DNA of 63,533 nt from Chromera velia (Eukaryota; Sar; Chromeraceae). Below are positions 33,969 to 46,377 of the stretch, piece after piece. The position numbers and the translations under genes were made by a program. The stretch covers positions 1 through 63,533 of the forward strand of contig JAHBMJ010005837.1 of assembly GCA_018398765.1 (NCBI GenBank), given 5' to 3'. Each line of letters starts with the position of its first letter. The stretch's first letter is position 1. Under the pieces are notes generated by a model. It was not told the origin of the DNA. It saw only the letters and a program-made list of their open reading frames with translations, and ran no database searches.

Positions 33969-35066
33969 CTATCTTGCTGTCCATGCCCAGGAACAGGACC
34001 GCCTGCAAGGACGAACAGAGGACCCTCGTCCACCTGAATGCACCTCTCTATCTCTGAGACGAGTGCACTTCGGTCGAGCATCGCCGTCACGACAACACTC
34101 AGGTGCCTTGAGCGGTAAGAATTCAAGTATGTGCAGACACACTGACAAAGGGAGGGGGGGGGGGACCGAATGACATGGACTCTGCTGGGCTTCTGCTTCC
34201 ACGCAGGAAACAGAGGAGAAAGCGCACGAGGCGGCGGGCTGAGCCTCCTCCGTTGCTGTGCAGGCGGTGGAGGTGTCATCCTGTTCTGACTCTCTCTCGC
34301 TAGACTCTTCAGGAAACACAGTCATGCGCTTCTTGTATTTACCATCTCTCTGTCTCAGCCTTTGTGTCACAAGAAGAAAGGTGAGCACAGTCGCCTGTAC
34401 ACTCCCACACGCCTTCACATGTCTTGCAGTCTCCCAATGCGGCGTCTCCTCATTCCAGTTCGCTAAGGCGTCCACAAGTTCTCTCACTCTGTCTCCTGTC
34501 GCCGCAGAAGTTTCAAAGAACATCGCCCCAATCTCCCGCGCCTTATCTCGCCCCTCCTCCGTGGTGATCCGTCTCTCACCCTCTTTGTCTGTCTTTGTGC
34601 CCACAAGCATACAGCCAGAGTTCGAATTCGTCACGCGCTCTTTCCAGACCGAATTCCACCTGTCAACCTCTCTCAAAGAGGATTCTTTCGTGACGTCATA
34701 CACAAAAACAACCACATCTGCATCACGCACATAGCTCGGAATGAGAGATCTGAAGCGCTCCTGTCCGGCTGTATCCCAAAGCTGCAACCTGACTGTCTCA
34801 CCCCCCTGCTTCACAACTCTCCTGGATATGAAGTCAATCCCGATGGTTGGGAATCCTTCGTCAGTGAAGAGGAGGTCGGGCCGTCCGATGCGTTCGCAGA
34901 GCTTCGTCTTTCCAACATTGCAGTCACCAACAAACACGACCTTCCTTCGATACTTTCGGACAGAAGTGTTCGCAGCGGGCGTCTCAATTGTAGTGGTTGG
35001 CGCCTCCCGCTGTGCCGATTTCTCAAGAAAAAGGAGACGCCGAAAGAAAACTGAGCACCCCCTCAT
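33969..35066 (-). CDS. Rab-like small GTPase with unusual C-terminus
   Basis: The N-terminal ~210 residues form a Ras-superfamily G domain closest to Rab: P-loop GDCNVGKT (47-54), switch I PTIGIDF, switch II WDTAGQERF, and a SAATG G5 box. The G4 box is GTKTD where NKxD is usual, so guanine specificity still has Lys-Asp but lacks the Asn. Rabs direct vesicle transport. The frame continues to 365 residues with a Ser/Glu-rich tail, and no C-terminal prenylation Cys is seen. The last 100 residues read poorly, while another frame (LVSEIERCIQVDEG) looks better, so a 3' intron or a different end is likely. A TATATA lies about 50 bp upstream on the minus strand. PPDK diverges from it across 657 bp. 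Confidence 0.8.
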   Translation of the reverse strand: MRGCSVFFRRLLFLEKSAQREAPTTTIETPAANTSVRKYRRKVVFVGDCNVGKTKLCERIGRPDLLFTDEGFPTIGIDFISRRVVKQGGETVRLQLWDTAGQERFRSLIPSYVRDADVVVFVYDVTKESSLREVDRWNSVWKERVTNSNSGCMLVGTKTDKEGERRITTEEGRDKAREIGAMFFETSAATGDRVRELVDALANWNEETPHWETARHVKACGSVQATVLTFLLVTQRLRQRDGKYKKRMTVFPEESSERESEQDDTSTACTATEEAQPAASCAFSSVSCVEAEAQQSPCHSVPPPLPLSVCLHILEFLPLKAPECCRDGDARPKCTRLRDREVHSGGRGSSVRPCRRSCSWAWTAR

Positions 35067-35113
35067 TGCTCCTTTTGGTCGATTGACGACGGCTATTGAG
35101 TAGGGTTGCAGTC

Positions 35114-35119
35114 TATATA
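35114..35119 (-). promoter_or_regulatory. TATATA element upstream of the Rab-like gene
   Basis: TATATA about 48 bp before the ATG at 35066, in the divergent interval shared with PPDK. Suggestive only. Confidence 0.35.
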
Positions 35120-35361
35120 CATGAGGAATTTCCTCAGGCCTTGGAAGGAATGGTCAAGAGATGTCCAATTCGAGATGTCAGGAGCTCTTCTTTGATCAGG
35201 ATGGACGCGCTACGCGCGCGAAATGCGCGGCGTTGCGCGCGTCTCTAATTGTGACAATTTGTAGTCCGCAGGCCCGCGGCGCATGCAGGGACCGGCCATC
35301 ATGCAGTCCCGCTGCATGCCGCGTCCGTGCATGCAGGCATCTCAACCCCGGCCACGAGAGC

Positions 35362-35377
35362 TAGCGCGCGCGCGCTA
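35362..35377. repeat. 16-bp perfect palindrome in a CpG-rich stretch
   Basis: TAGCGCGCGCGCGCTA is a perfect inverted repeat. It lies in a GC-rich block (35200-35460) that also carries several GCATGC motifs, between the divergent Rab and PPDK genes. Confidence 0.7.
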
Positions 35378-35723
35378 AAAGTGTTGCGGTGACGTCAAGC
35401 CACCTGACTGTTGCGGTCGTTTGGCAGCCGGGGCCGCGGCGGTGCGTCATGGTGCGTCTCCATATGCGTCTCCATGCAAAGTTGGAAAAAAAAAATCCAC
35501 TCAAAAGTCTTCCATAAAGCGCTCTCTCTAGCTCACTTGCTTAATTGCCTTTCTTCAAAGCTGCAAAGGTCAAAGCCATTCAACACATACACTCTGAATT
35601 TGACGAAAGCGTGCGATTGCTTATTAGCTAAGTCAGAAGGCTTCCTTTCTCAATCAAGTTTTTACAAACCGACTGTAAAGTTAACCAACTTCTATTCTGA
35701 TTACCAACTACCTATAAACCAAG

Positions 35724-38485
35724 ATGACCTCTGCTGAGTTCCCTGCTGATCACAAATGGGTGTACGACTTCGGAGAGAAGACCTTCGAGGGACCCATGGA
35801 CAGGAATCTGCTCGGAGGGAAGGGGAGAGGACTTGCTGAGATGACCAGCAAGGGACTTCCAGTCAGTCTTCTTCCGTCTCTCCGTCTCTCCCTAGGTCTC
35901 TGTTTAGAGGATGTTTTCTTGTGGTCCACCCATTTTTTGCTTTTCTTTTCGCTGTTTTTCTCTGCCACTTCCTCTCTGGCTCGCTCGCTGTCTTTTTGCC
36001 TCAATACCGTCCTTTTGCCCTTTTTGCATCTCGGTGATCGATCTCTGCTTTCCTCCCTCTGTGATCTCTCTCTCTGTCTCCCAACCGTCCTCTCTCCGAT
36101 CTTGGCTTAACCGTCGCTTCAGCTTAAATTCAGTGTCCTGCAATCTTCTTCTTAGCTCCTCTGTGAAATGCCTGTAATGGTGTGGTGTGTGTCGCTCGAT
36201 GGATGCAGATCCCTCCAGGGTTCATTGTCACAACAGAGACTTGTGTGTACTTCTTCCAGAACAAGGGGAAGGTCCCGGTCTCCCTCCAGTCCCAGATCGA
36301 CAAGAGCCTCGCGCTCCTGGAAAAGAGAATGGACGCGAAGTTTGGAGACGTGAAGAACCCTTTGCTGGTCTCTGTCCGCTCGGGGGCAAGGTGAGTGAGT
36401 GCATTCCGTGAGTGAGACAAGAGACACACTCCAAGTTGGAAGGTGGGCAGTGAGAACCTCTTCTTGGTCTTCTTCCTCCTCCTCTTGATCCGTCTTCTTC
36501 CTCGTCCGCCTTTTGCGTGTATTGGGTCTGTGTGTGTCAGCGCGTATTGTGCTTATGTGACAGGAATCCGTAGACGGCCTGTATGTTGCTCTCTCTAATA
36601 TTTTTGTGTGTGTCTCTCTCTGTGTGTCTCTGTGCAGAGTGTCGATGCCCGGAATGATGGAGACGATCCTGGACCTGGGTCTGAACGACGAGACGGTGAA
36701 GGGGTTCGCGGCGAAGATGAAGAACGAGCGCCTCGCTTGGGACTCCTACCGGTGAGTTCGTTTGTTGCTTCGCTCGCAAGTGGAGCTGCTTTGTGGGTCT
36801 GTGTGTATGCGTGTCCTGGGTTATTGCAGCTTTTGATCAGCAGCAGGTTCTGGATGGATAATGGAAGACGACGCACGCTCTTCTTGCCTTACGATGTATG
36901 TGTTGCACTGTTGCAGTCGCTTCATCGCGATGTACTCCAATGTGGTGGACAACGTGAACGGATCGTACTTCGAGCAGACCATCAAGGAGAAGAGGAGACA
37001 GCAGCACGTCGACTTCGATATCGACCTATCTGTGCAGGTAGGAAAAGACAGACGGAGGGTTGTGGGCAGGGGAAAGGGAAGTTGCACGTTGTCAAAGGCA
37101 TTCGGGCTTTGGAGACAGAACAATGTTCTTGTGGGGCTGATTTCGACATGTACAGTATAGACTTTGCATGTTGTCTGGAAATTGTGAGTTTGAGACGATT
37201 TCTTTTGTTTTGGCGAGAGAGGGCAGCTACCTTATTTCTGCTCCTGTTCCTGGTTATTTTTCCATGACGAGCGTCCGCTCTCTCTATGCATCCGGGGGGG
37301 GGATCGAGAGTGGTAGCGCAGAACCTAGCTAACCCCCATTTTTGCTTTCATTGCTCCTCTCTCCCTCTGTGTGTGCGCGTGGCTTGTGACCTCCCCAAAC
37401 CAACCCGTTACTGGCTGGTGCATGGCTGCAGTCCCTCTGTGAGCTCTGCGACGAGTACAAGCAGATCTACAGGAACGCCACGGGAAAGGACTTCCCTCAA
37501 GACCCTAGGGAGCAACTGGACTCTGCAGTCAAGGGGGTGTTCAGGTCGGTCAGAGAGAGAGAGGGGGGGGGGAAGGGGGCTGGCTGGCTAAAGCTTGGTT
37601 GGTTGTGGCTTGGCTCTGCCTGCAATCAGATGGGTTGGTTCCTAGATGGGTTCTCTCGGTCCCTCTATTTTTCTTTCTGCGTGTACGGCTGCACTTCGGT
37701 CGCGTGCTCAACCTCTCTCTCGCTCTCCCCTTCCCTCCCTCTATGTGTGTGTGTGTGTGTGCGCAGGATGCTTTCAACACGTTCTCCACCTAAGTTTCTC
37801 TCCCTCTCCCGCTCTCTCTCCTTGTGCAGGTCGTGGGAGTGCGACAAGGCCATCGCCTACAGAAGGTTCCACGGGTACCCTGACGAGTGGGGCACTGCTG
37901 TGATCATCATGAGCATGGTCTTCGGCAACAGAGGGGAGGACAGCGCCACAGGGGTCGGATTCACCAGAGACCCGAGCACAGGGGACAGACACTTCTACGG
38001 AGAGTACCTCCCCAACGCCCAGGGAGAAGATGTGGTGGCAGGAATCAGAACCCCCCAGCCTGTGAACAGATTTCAGGCGGCTCTGACCGGGTCCACTCTC
38101 GAGAGTTTGGAGCAGAGGATGCCGGAGTGCTACAAGCAGCTTGAGACAATTGCTGAAATTCTGGAAACTCACTTCCAGGACATGCAGGTTAGATTGATTG
38201 GGTGGAAGGATCATCTATCGGAGTTCATTCCTGAATTAGAGGGTTTCTCGATTCTTTTGAGTGGGCGCATGGACTCTTTGCTTCTTGTGTAGTGGACCGG
38301 ATTCGTTCCCTCCTGAGAGAAAGAACGCCTGCCAATCTAAATCCCGCTTCGCTTGCACAGCTGCGGACGTACAGTCGGCAGAACTTGATGCGAAGAAAGA
38401 GCGCCTGCCTGCCTGTGGCATCCATCAGCTTCCTTCTCTCTTTCTTCGTGCCCTTTTGTTTTTCTGTGTCTTTATCTATCTCTCT

Positions 38486-38525
<40 letters not shown>

Positions 38526-38530
38526 GTGCG

Positions 38531-38597
<67 letters not shown>

Positions 38598-41500
38598 GTG
38601 TGTGTGTGTGCGTGTCACGTGCGTGCAGGATGTGGAGTTCACCATCGATGCCGGCCGACTGTTCATGCTCCAGACCCGATCGGGAAAGCGTACGGGGTTT
38701 GCGGCCTTCAAGATCGCCTGTGACATGCTGAGGGAGGAACTGATCACGGAAGACGAGGCTTTGATGGTCCGTCGGTCGGTCTGTGCCTGCCTGCATATGC
38801 AGCACGGGAGGGTCTGGGGGTCTGTGTTCGCACGTCACATTGGGAGACGACAAGTGATGCAGACATTCTGTTTTCATCAAGGAGGTTGATGAACGCGCAT
38901 GCTAAAGTAGACCTGCATCCTGGAAAGCTGACTCATCACAAAAGACAGGAAAGAAATTGTCTATTCGCACGGCTGCCTGGTGAGAAAGCTCGGCCCTCGA
39001 GCCGCTGATATGTATGTTCGGACGGAAAGCAAGCAAACAAACATCCCTGAGCCCCCTTTGTTTCCATGCAGCGCATCGAACCCGAGCACATGACTCAGCT
39101 GATGACTCCCGTCTTCGAGGTGAGAGACAAGGTCAAGGCGGCAGACAAACTCGCCTGCAGAGGGCTGAACGCAGGCCCCGGTGCCGCTGCGGGAGTTGCC
39201 GTGTTCTCCTCCGAGAAGGCCGCAGAGTGGCAGAAACAGGGGAAGAAATGCATCCTCGTCAGAGAGGAGACGAGCCCCGAGGACTTCCCTGGGATGGTCG
39301 CCTCTGAAGGAATCCTCACGATGAGGGGGGGGGCCACCAGTCACGCTGCCGTGGTCGCACGTGGGCTTGGGAAGCCGTGTGTGTGCGGGTGCAGCGACTT
39401 GGTGTTTGACGAGAAGGAGGGGGCTGTGTTTGTGGGGCCTCTTCGGAAGAAGGTCTTGAGAGAGGGAGACCCTATCTCGATTGACGGCACCACAGGTATG
39501 TCTGTCTGCCTGTGCAGCGAAGGAGCTCGCAGTCCCCTCTCTCTCTGCGCATGGCAGGTCTATCATCCACATGTCTTTCTTCAGACCGACAGAACTTGGC
39601 AGGAATATGTCTGTCTGTCTGTACCCCAGTGTTCTTCCTTCCTTCCTTGTCTTTGTGGTCCGTCCGTTGCATTGCGGAGTATTTTTCTGCCCATTGCCCT
39701 TTCCATAATGCTGCCCCGATGTATTGCATAAGCAGTCATCTCCCTCTTCGATGAAGCAACCGCATGTCGATCAGAGAAGGAAGGCAAAAGAGGGAGCTAG
39801 GACGAAAACGAACGCATTTATGTTTCATGTATGTGTGTGTGATATCTATCAAATGCTTGCTGCTTGCAAGCAGGTCAGGTGTTCTTCACCATTCTCCAGA
39901 CACGCCCGTCTGAGATCGTTCAAATCCTGATCGAGAAGACGAAGAAGGCGGAGGATTCGGAACTCTTCCAGCAATTCGACACTCTGATGAAGATTGCAGA
40001 CAAACACAGAAGGATGAAGGTCGGTAGGTCAGCCGGATAGATAGAAACCCGCAGGCAGGCAGGAATGGAGAGATCCTGCAGATCTGGCCCGTGCATGCAC
40101 CCATTCGTTCGTTCATATGGTCGCGTAGGGGTAAACTGAAGACGTTCCGTCCTTAAATCCCTTTTCTGCCCTCATGCGTGACGAGTTAGTTGCCATTGCA
40201 GAATTCCATGCTTCGTGAAACCCGCTCTCTCCAGCTTGCTTTGTACAATGACTTCTGCTGGAAATCGGGCGCGATCGTCGAAGTCAACACAAGCCCATTC
40301 CTTCCACAAACACCTCTTCGTTTCGGTCATCTTACAAGAGCACGATTTAACGTGTCCCCGAGAACAAAAACAAATGCAACGCTTCTTCATCTTGACTGCA
40401 TCAATGTCAATCCAAGTCCTTGCCTTCCCTCACTCTTCCTTCCTTCCTGCCTTCCTGCCTGCAGGTGTACACCAACGCCGACACCCCGCACGACGCTGCC
40501 GTCGCGAAGGCCTTCGGTGCCCAGGGCATCGGGCTCGTTCGCACGGAGCACATGTTCATGGCCCCTGAGCGTCTGCTGGACGTGCGCGTGATGCTGTTCT
40601 CGGAGGACGAGGAAGCCCGGAAGGTTGCCGTGAAGAAGCTGGAGAAGTACCAGATGGAGGACTTCGTCGGCATCTTCAGAGTCATGGACGGAGCTCCAGT
40701 CACGGTCAGTGGGTGCAGACTGTGTAGAAGAGAAGACAGCAAATAGGGAACTTTGCAGCAGTGTGTGCCTGAGACCTTTTGGAGCGTGATATCCCTTTGA
40801 AATACGTGAGGCACTTTCATCTAACGACAAAGAGAAGGAATTCGAAGAAAAAAATGAATCTGAAAGAACGTGTTCCAACCCATCGTCCTTCCTTACTTTT
40901 TGTGTGTGGCAACGCAAAATAAACAATGTCCTCCCGCCCCCCCCCGTCCCGTTGCAACCCGAACGAAAAGTTTTCACTGAAACTGCTTACCGGTGCCCGC
41001 CTGTCAAGCAAATTTATTCATACGCGTGTGTACACATAAATGCAGGTCCGTCTCCTTGATCCCCCCCGACACGAATTCCTTCCCCACTCGGATGCCGAGA
41101 ACGCCCACCTTGCCAAGCACATGGGGATCACGATGGAGAAGCTCTCAGAGATCAGACACGCGATCACAGAAGCAAACCCCATGATGGGCCACAGAGGGTG
41201 CCGCTTGGGGATTATCTACCCCTACCTGACCGAGATGCAGTGCCGTGCCATCTTCCGGGCGGCGGTGCAGGTCTCGAAGGAGATCGGCAAGCAGATCAAG
41301 CCCGAGATCATGATCCCTCTCGTGTCTGACCAGAGAGAGCTCCACCACCAGAAACTCTGCGTCGAGAAAGTTGCTGCTGAGATCCGAAGAGAGACGGGAC
41401 TCGAACTCGCCTACTCCTTCGGCTCCATGATCGAACTGCCCCGAGCAGGTGAGTGAAAGAGTCACCGTGAGCTTAATTCCGTACATACACTCACTCTTGT

Positions 41501-42218
41501 GTCTCTGGAACATGCACACATGAAACAGGCACACATGTCAAAACTCGAGTGACTCAGTCACTCCTTCCTTTCTCTATGATCGAGTGGGGTTTGATGAAGC
41601 CCCTTTTTACGTTTCCGGGTGCACACTCGCTGTCTTTTCTCGCTTGCATTTTTCATACGCCTCTGCGCGCGTTCGTACAGGTGTCTGCTCTCTTAGCTTT
41701 TGTGTCTGTGAGCTTGGGAGTCAGTTGACAGACAGAGATTTATTTATCTCCCCCCTCCCCTCTTGCGTCTATGTACAGCTCTTGTGGCTGACACCCTGGC
41801 GAAGGACGCCGAGTTCTTCTCCTTCGGAACCAACGACCTCACACAGTGTACCTTCGGGATGTCCAGGGACGACGCGGGTGCCTTCCTCCCACTGTACGTC
41901 CAGGGTGTGGACACGGCAGACGGAGGCAGAATGCAGATCCTTCGATTCGAGCCCTTCCAGACTTTGGACCAGTCTGGCGTGGGGGAGCTGATCAAAATGG
42001 CTGTGTCGAGAGGCAAGGAGACAAGGAGAGACATCAAGTGCGGCATTTGCGGAGAGCACGGAGGCGACGGGAAGTCCGTGAAGTTCTGCCACACCCTGGG
42101 GCTCGACTACGTCTCTTGCTCCCCCTTCCGTGTCTGTGTGGCACGCATCGCTGCCGGACAGGCAGCTCGGGCAGAGTCTCTCGAAAGGGAGAAGGTCCTT
42201 GCGGGCCTTAAACAGTAG
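35724..42218 (+). CDS. ppdk: Pyruvate, phosphate dikinase
   Basis: PPDK interconverts pyruvate, ATP and phosphate with PEP, AMP and pyrophosphate. Twelve exons join in phase to 938 residues, normal for the family: 35724-35861, 36209-36390, 36638-36751, 36917-37037, 37432-37544, 37830-38187, 38629-38766, 39072-39495, 39874-40019, 40465-40704, 41046-41448 and 41779-42218. The nucleotide-binding N-terminus has [12 protein letters not shown] and [10 protein letters not shown]. The swivelling domain keeps the phosphohistidine His479 in [13 protein letters not shown]; the preceding Thr477 corresponds to the residue controlled by the plant PPDK regulatory protein. The C-terminal PEP/pyruvate barrel keeps GTNDLTQ and Cys883 in CGICGEHGG. 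All introns are GT-AG. No presequence is seen, so it is probably cytosolic. It likely serves gluconeogenesis or pyrophosphate-based glycolysis. Confidence 0.97.
38486..38618. repeat. (GT)n microsatellite in PPDK intron 6
   Basis: About 60 GT units with occasional GCGT, ending some 10 nt before the acceptor of PPDK exon 7. Confidence 0.9.
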
Positions 42219-42567
42219 AGAGAGCGCGCCAGCTGAATTGCTTGAGGGGGAGGGGAAAGTGAACATTCATGTCAATCTTGTTTTAAGGGACAAAAGACAA
42301 ATAGATGATCCAAGAGCGAGGCTCGAAACCCCAGAAGGGATTTCTGGTCTTCGTCCCTTTCCCTTTCTCTGCACGCATAGGTAACCGCCTGCCTGTCTCT
42401 ATTGAGTTGTCAGGCGTTGTCCTTTTGCTTGCTGAAGATTGCGTTAGAGTGAAGAAGACTGATGGGGTATCGAACATGGACAAGAAAAATGCTGTTAAAT
42501 GAGAAGAGCATCTGAAGACACGACGTGACAGCGTTTCTCAGCTCTTCCCTCCCCAATCCCCATAGCT

Positions 42568-42673
42568 GCAGCAGAATGCATGCAGGATTGTTCGCTTGCA
42601 TGAGAGCCGACGCCAAAGACAAGCAGCAGAATGCAGGATTGTTTGCTTGCATGAGAGCCGACGCCAAAGACAA
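42568..42673 (+). repeat. Tandem duplication, ~51-55 bp
   Basis: Two units (42568-42622 and 42623-42673), both containing GAGAGCCGACGCCAAAGACA. The first has an extra TGCA, making TGCATGCA. Confidence 0.85.
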
Positions 42674-44380
42674 GCAACACAAAATGGATTGACGGTCTGT
42701 GTGTGCTTGCTAGAGGTTTGTATGGGAGAAAGAGGGGAAGAGATGAAGCTTTCACTGTGAAAGCGAGTGACGGGGAGACAGAGCGAAGAGGCCGATAGGC
42801 TGCTCGGAGCTTTCCTTCTTCCCGTTCTCCTTCTTTCTTGCCCATCTGATGAGTGAATGAACGGCCTGATTTCGCGGGTGTAAATTCTCTTACCTTCCTC
42901 CACTTCCAACGTCTCTTCTTCCTTAACAACTCATCGTTTTCTCATCCTACATAATGCTTTCTTTCGTTCTGTACCTCTGCGCGTTGTTTGATTCTGCTTG
43001 GAACTTGATGATGCCTGATGTTGCATTGTTTGAGCGTGTTTGTTTAAGGATGCTTCCTCGTTTCTTTCGTTGAAATCGCCCTCTATGGCTTGTCTATTTC
43101 TGCCTGTCGGGTGTGTGTTCCTTCACTCGATCTCTCCGAAGAGAGGGCTTTCTGTCAGTCAGTCAGTCGGTCAGAGGAGAGTAGAGGAAAGAATTGGCTG
43201 CAACAAAAATGGTGGACAGCCCCAGGACAGGCAGGCAAAAAGAGAAATGACGTCATGGAAGCGAGAGAAGGTTGAGGTCACATGCAGAGACGCAGATGAA
43301 GATCTGTAAGCTCAGTATTTTCTCCTTGTATTTCTTCTTTGTTCGTTTTCTTTCCGTCTTGTCTCTCCATCCCTCTGTTCGTTTTTCTTCTTTCTCCTCC
43401 TCGCAGGCGAGCGTAGGAAGAGATGGGGGGGGACTTCAAGGGAGGGGGGGGCGGAAACTTGTTTCTCATTTTCTTACGCATTGCATTGATCTTCTTTCCC
43501 CCTTCCTTTTCTTACACTACAGCAGCAACTCCTCCTCCCATGCATTCGTCTCCTTTCACGTTCTTTCACTTCTTTTCGTTTCATGTACATTCAAGTCATC
43601 CATCTTTTGCCGAGACCTTCGTGTGCTTTTCTTTCTAATCGACTCAATCACTTTAATTTGGTCATTCGCATTTTTCTTTCATTGTTCCTTCGGCTTCTTT
43701 ATAAAAGGAGAAGAGAGAAAGAGAGAGAAGAAAAGAGGGATCAATCGAGAACAAACGAGTGTCCCCAAGGTCTGTTTCCATGAATTCTCTAGCGGACGGT
43801 CTGCAAACAAAACGGGAGGCTGGCGAAAAAAAAAAAGAGCACAAGACAACCAGTTTCAGTTGAGGAGAGCGAGAAACAGTTAGTGAAAACTGACTCGCCT
43901 GACTGTCTGGCCGAATTTTCTGTTCACGCATGCATGGTGATGCCATCGAGAGGACGATTCAGGTGAAAAAAGAAAGTAAAGAAGAAGAAAACCATCTTCA
44001 TAGCGAGCGACTGAGTGGGTGTGGATGCCAGGACATGTGTGGTCAATCTTCGCGCGTGCAACAGAAAGCATTGTGCACACGTACTACTGCGTGCAGGAGG
44101 TAAAGAGAGCAAAGATGTCCATATGGCAGAATTGAAATGTTTGGGTGGAGCCCATGCATTGAGTCATCTGAACACGTATCCGACTGTATCGATGTGCGCG
44201 CATTTAAGTGACAAATGACTTGCGGCACAAATTGCGTGAATGATCTGCACACTAGTAGTCCGCGCAGGACTCTAGGCAGGACTAGGTCACTAATTTATAA
44301 TACTAAAAACAAATCTGGGAAAGAAGGATTAACTGTATCATATAGTCTGCATGAGTAATATATGGTAGAATTTATATCTA

Positions 44381-44754
44381 GGCTTGGATTCAATATATAC
44401 ATATATATATCTTTAGGGTTCCCCTAATATAATAATATAAATATAATATAATATGATATAACATCTACATAAATTTATCCCGTGTTTATATTTTTTTCCC
44501 TTTTAATTCATCTGAACAGAGCAACTTGCATCTGAAGCCTTATAAAAAACCGTCTCAAAAAATAATAACCAAAGAGATGCATCATCATCAGATTTTGCAG
44601 GACCGATCATAGGATGGATCTTCATTCTCTGACTTATCTCCGGCCTTCAACCCAATCTCTATCCTCTCATATTACATTAAGTTTATATTATATTATACTA
44701 TATTATATTATATTAGCGTTTTGTCTGAAATATAATATATATTGAATCCGAGCC
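44381..44754. mobile_element. 374-bp AT-rich MITE-like element
   Basis: GGCTTGGATTCAATATATA at 44381-44399 is an inverted match to TATATATTGAATCCGAGCC ending at 44754, with one mismatch. The interior is AT-rich and has no ORF. Size, composition and short terminal inverted repeats fit a miniature inverted-repeat element. The flanking TA is compatible with a TA target, but this is not certain. Confidence 0.55.
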
Positions 44755-45838
44755 ATATGTACGCCTTATTGTCAGCTTCGTTAGCAATTAAGTTTAAGGG
44801 CCAGTCTAAACCTACTTTTAAACTATTGAACTTTAATTTATGCCGTTGTATATGCAATTTATTACTTACTGATGGCAGGACTCATAGGTATTAATATGTA
44901 TAGTTCCAAAAATGATGAATTCTGCTAGGAATTTCGATCGATAAGTTAATTAAATGAATTTAAATCAACTCCAGATCGACTTAGGTCGACTCTTAGAGGC
45001 TAGTCTGCTAAATGACATATCTACTAACATCTCTTAGAATTACAATTAATAAAGTGAAGAGAAAAATTAATGTATATATGAATTAATAATTAGCAGACTC
45101 ACGTTGGCAGACTGCATGCCAATAAATTTGATTTTAGATCAACAACTTAGCCTTTTAATTGTAGTTTTAATTTCAAGACTCTGAGTTGAAGTGCATTGTA
45201 AGTTTTTTAACACTTGCTTCTCGGAGCCAGGCCGGGAGCCTTCTCCTTCGATTATCGTGGAAACTCCTCTTCTTTCTTCCCTGCCGAGCTTGTCTCTGTT
45301 TTCGTTTCCTCCCCAGACGGTGAAAGGGAAAGAAGGTCGAGGCCTGACTGGGAGTCGACGACCGAGACCCACTCAATGCGCTGCAAAACAAGCGCACAAA
45401 CGGACATTCAAGAAACACAAATGTATGCGGGTCGATCCGCAGAAATTGAAAGAGAGCCCTGTGTGTGTGCTTTTGGACCCAAGCAATCCGACCAACAGCA
45501 GATATGAACAAGTGTCTCATCTGTGTATCTGACTATCCATCAATTCACTCTAAAATGTAAAGACAGGTAAGGTAGATTAAGAGCAGAGCAAATCAGGAAG
45601 ACATCGTTTCACCAGCCAAATACATCAATGAATGAATGAATCCATGGATCAAGAAACAGTGAGCAGATGGGTGGATGGAAAACTCTTGAAAGAGTGACAG
45701 CTCTGAAACGGGGAAAGACTTCCTTCATGTCCAAAGACTTGGGGAGTCAAATTTTGATTTTGGTCAGGACCCCACCATGCTAAGATGTTCAGGAAAAAGA
45801 GACGTGCAGTTAATTCTTTCTGCAGTCATCTGTTCATT

Positions 45839-46318
45839 TCACAAAATTTGCCCTTTGGAATCCTTGCCGACCTTCAGAAGCTCCCCGCTGATGCGCTCAC
45901 TCAAGAGCATCTCAATGCCGATGATCATGCGAGAGGGCTCGGGGCCTCTGTACCGAAGCCGAACCTCTCCCCTTTCAGCTGCAGTCAATTCAGAGAATCA
46001 ATCAACCAGCATCATTACTAGCTGCCCCTGTCCTGAAGGGGGCGGAGAAAGCAGCACCGCGCTGTGAATGGGAGAACCAGATAGAGATAGATGCATAGAT
46101 AGACAAATAGATAGAGGAGTTAGAGGGTGGATGCCCACTTCAAGTGAAGGAAACCCAAGAGGGAAGGAAGAAAAGCAACCAACCATCGGTGCCCTCCACG
46201 GCCACCTGTGCATCCATCTGCTTCAACCCCCAGTCTATGTCACTCAGCTGTGAGCGAATCAGCTCGTCGGTCAGCTCCCGAGGGTTCAGACTGCATTCAT
46301 TCCACGTGCATTCAGCGC

Positions 46319-46377
<59 letters not shown>

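Larger units (their letters stand above)
42219..45838. other. Gene-poor interval between PPDK and NFU
   Basis: No supported gene. 42.2-44.2 kb is low-complexity T/C- or A/G-rich DNA. 44.2-45.2 kb is AT-rich and contains the MITE-like element. An open plus-strand stretch at 45191-45532 (ending SRYEQVSHLCI) is basic and Cys-containing but unrecognised; it could be an exon of an unseen gene. Confidence 0.5.

Noticed and set aside
38472-38889. Long Val/Cys-repeat ORFs in PPDK intron 6
   Set aside because: They are translated (GT)n microsatellite.
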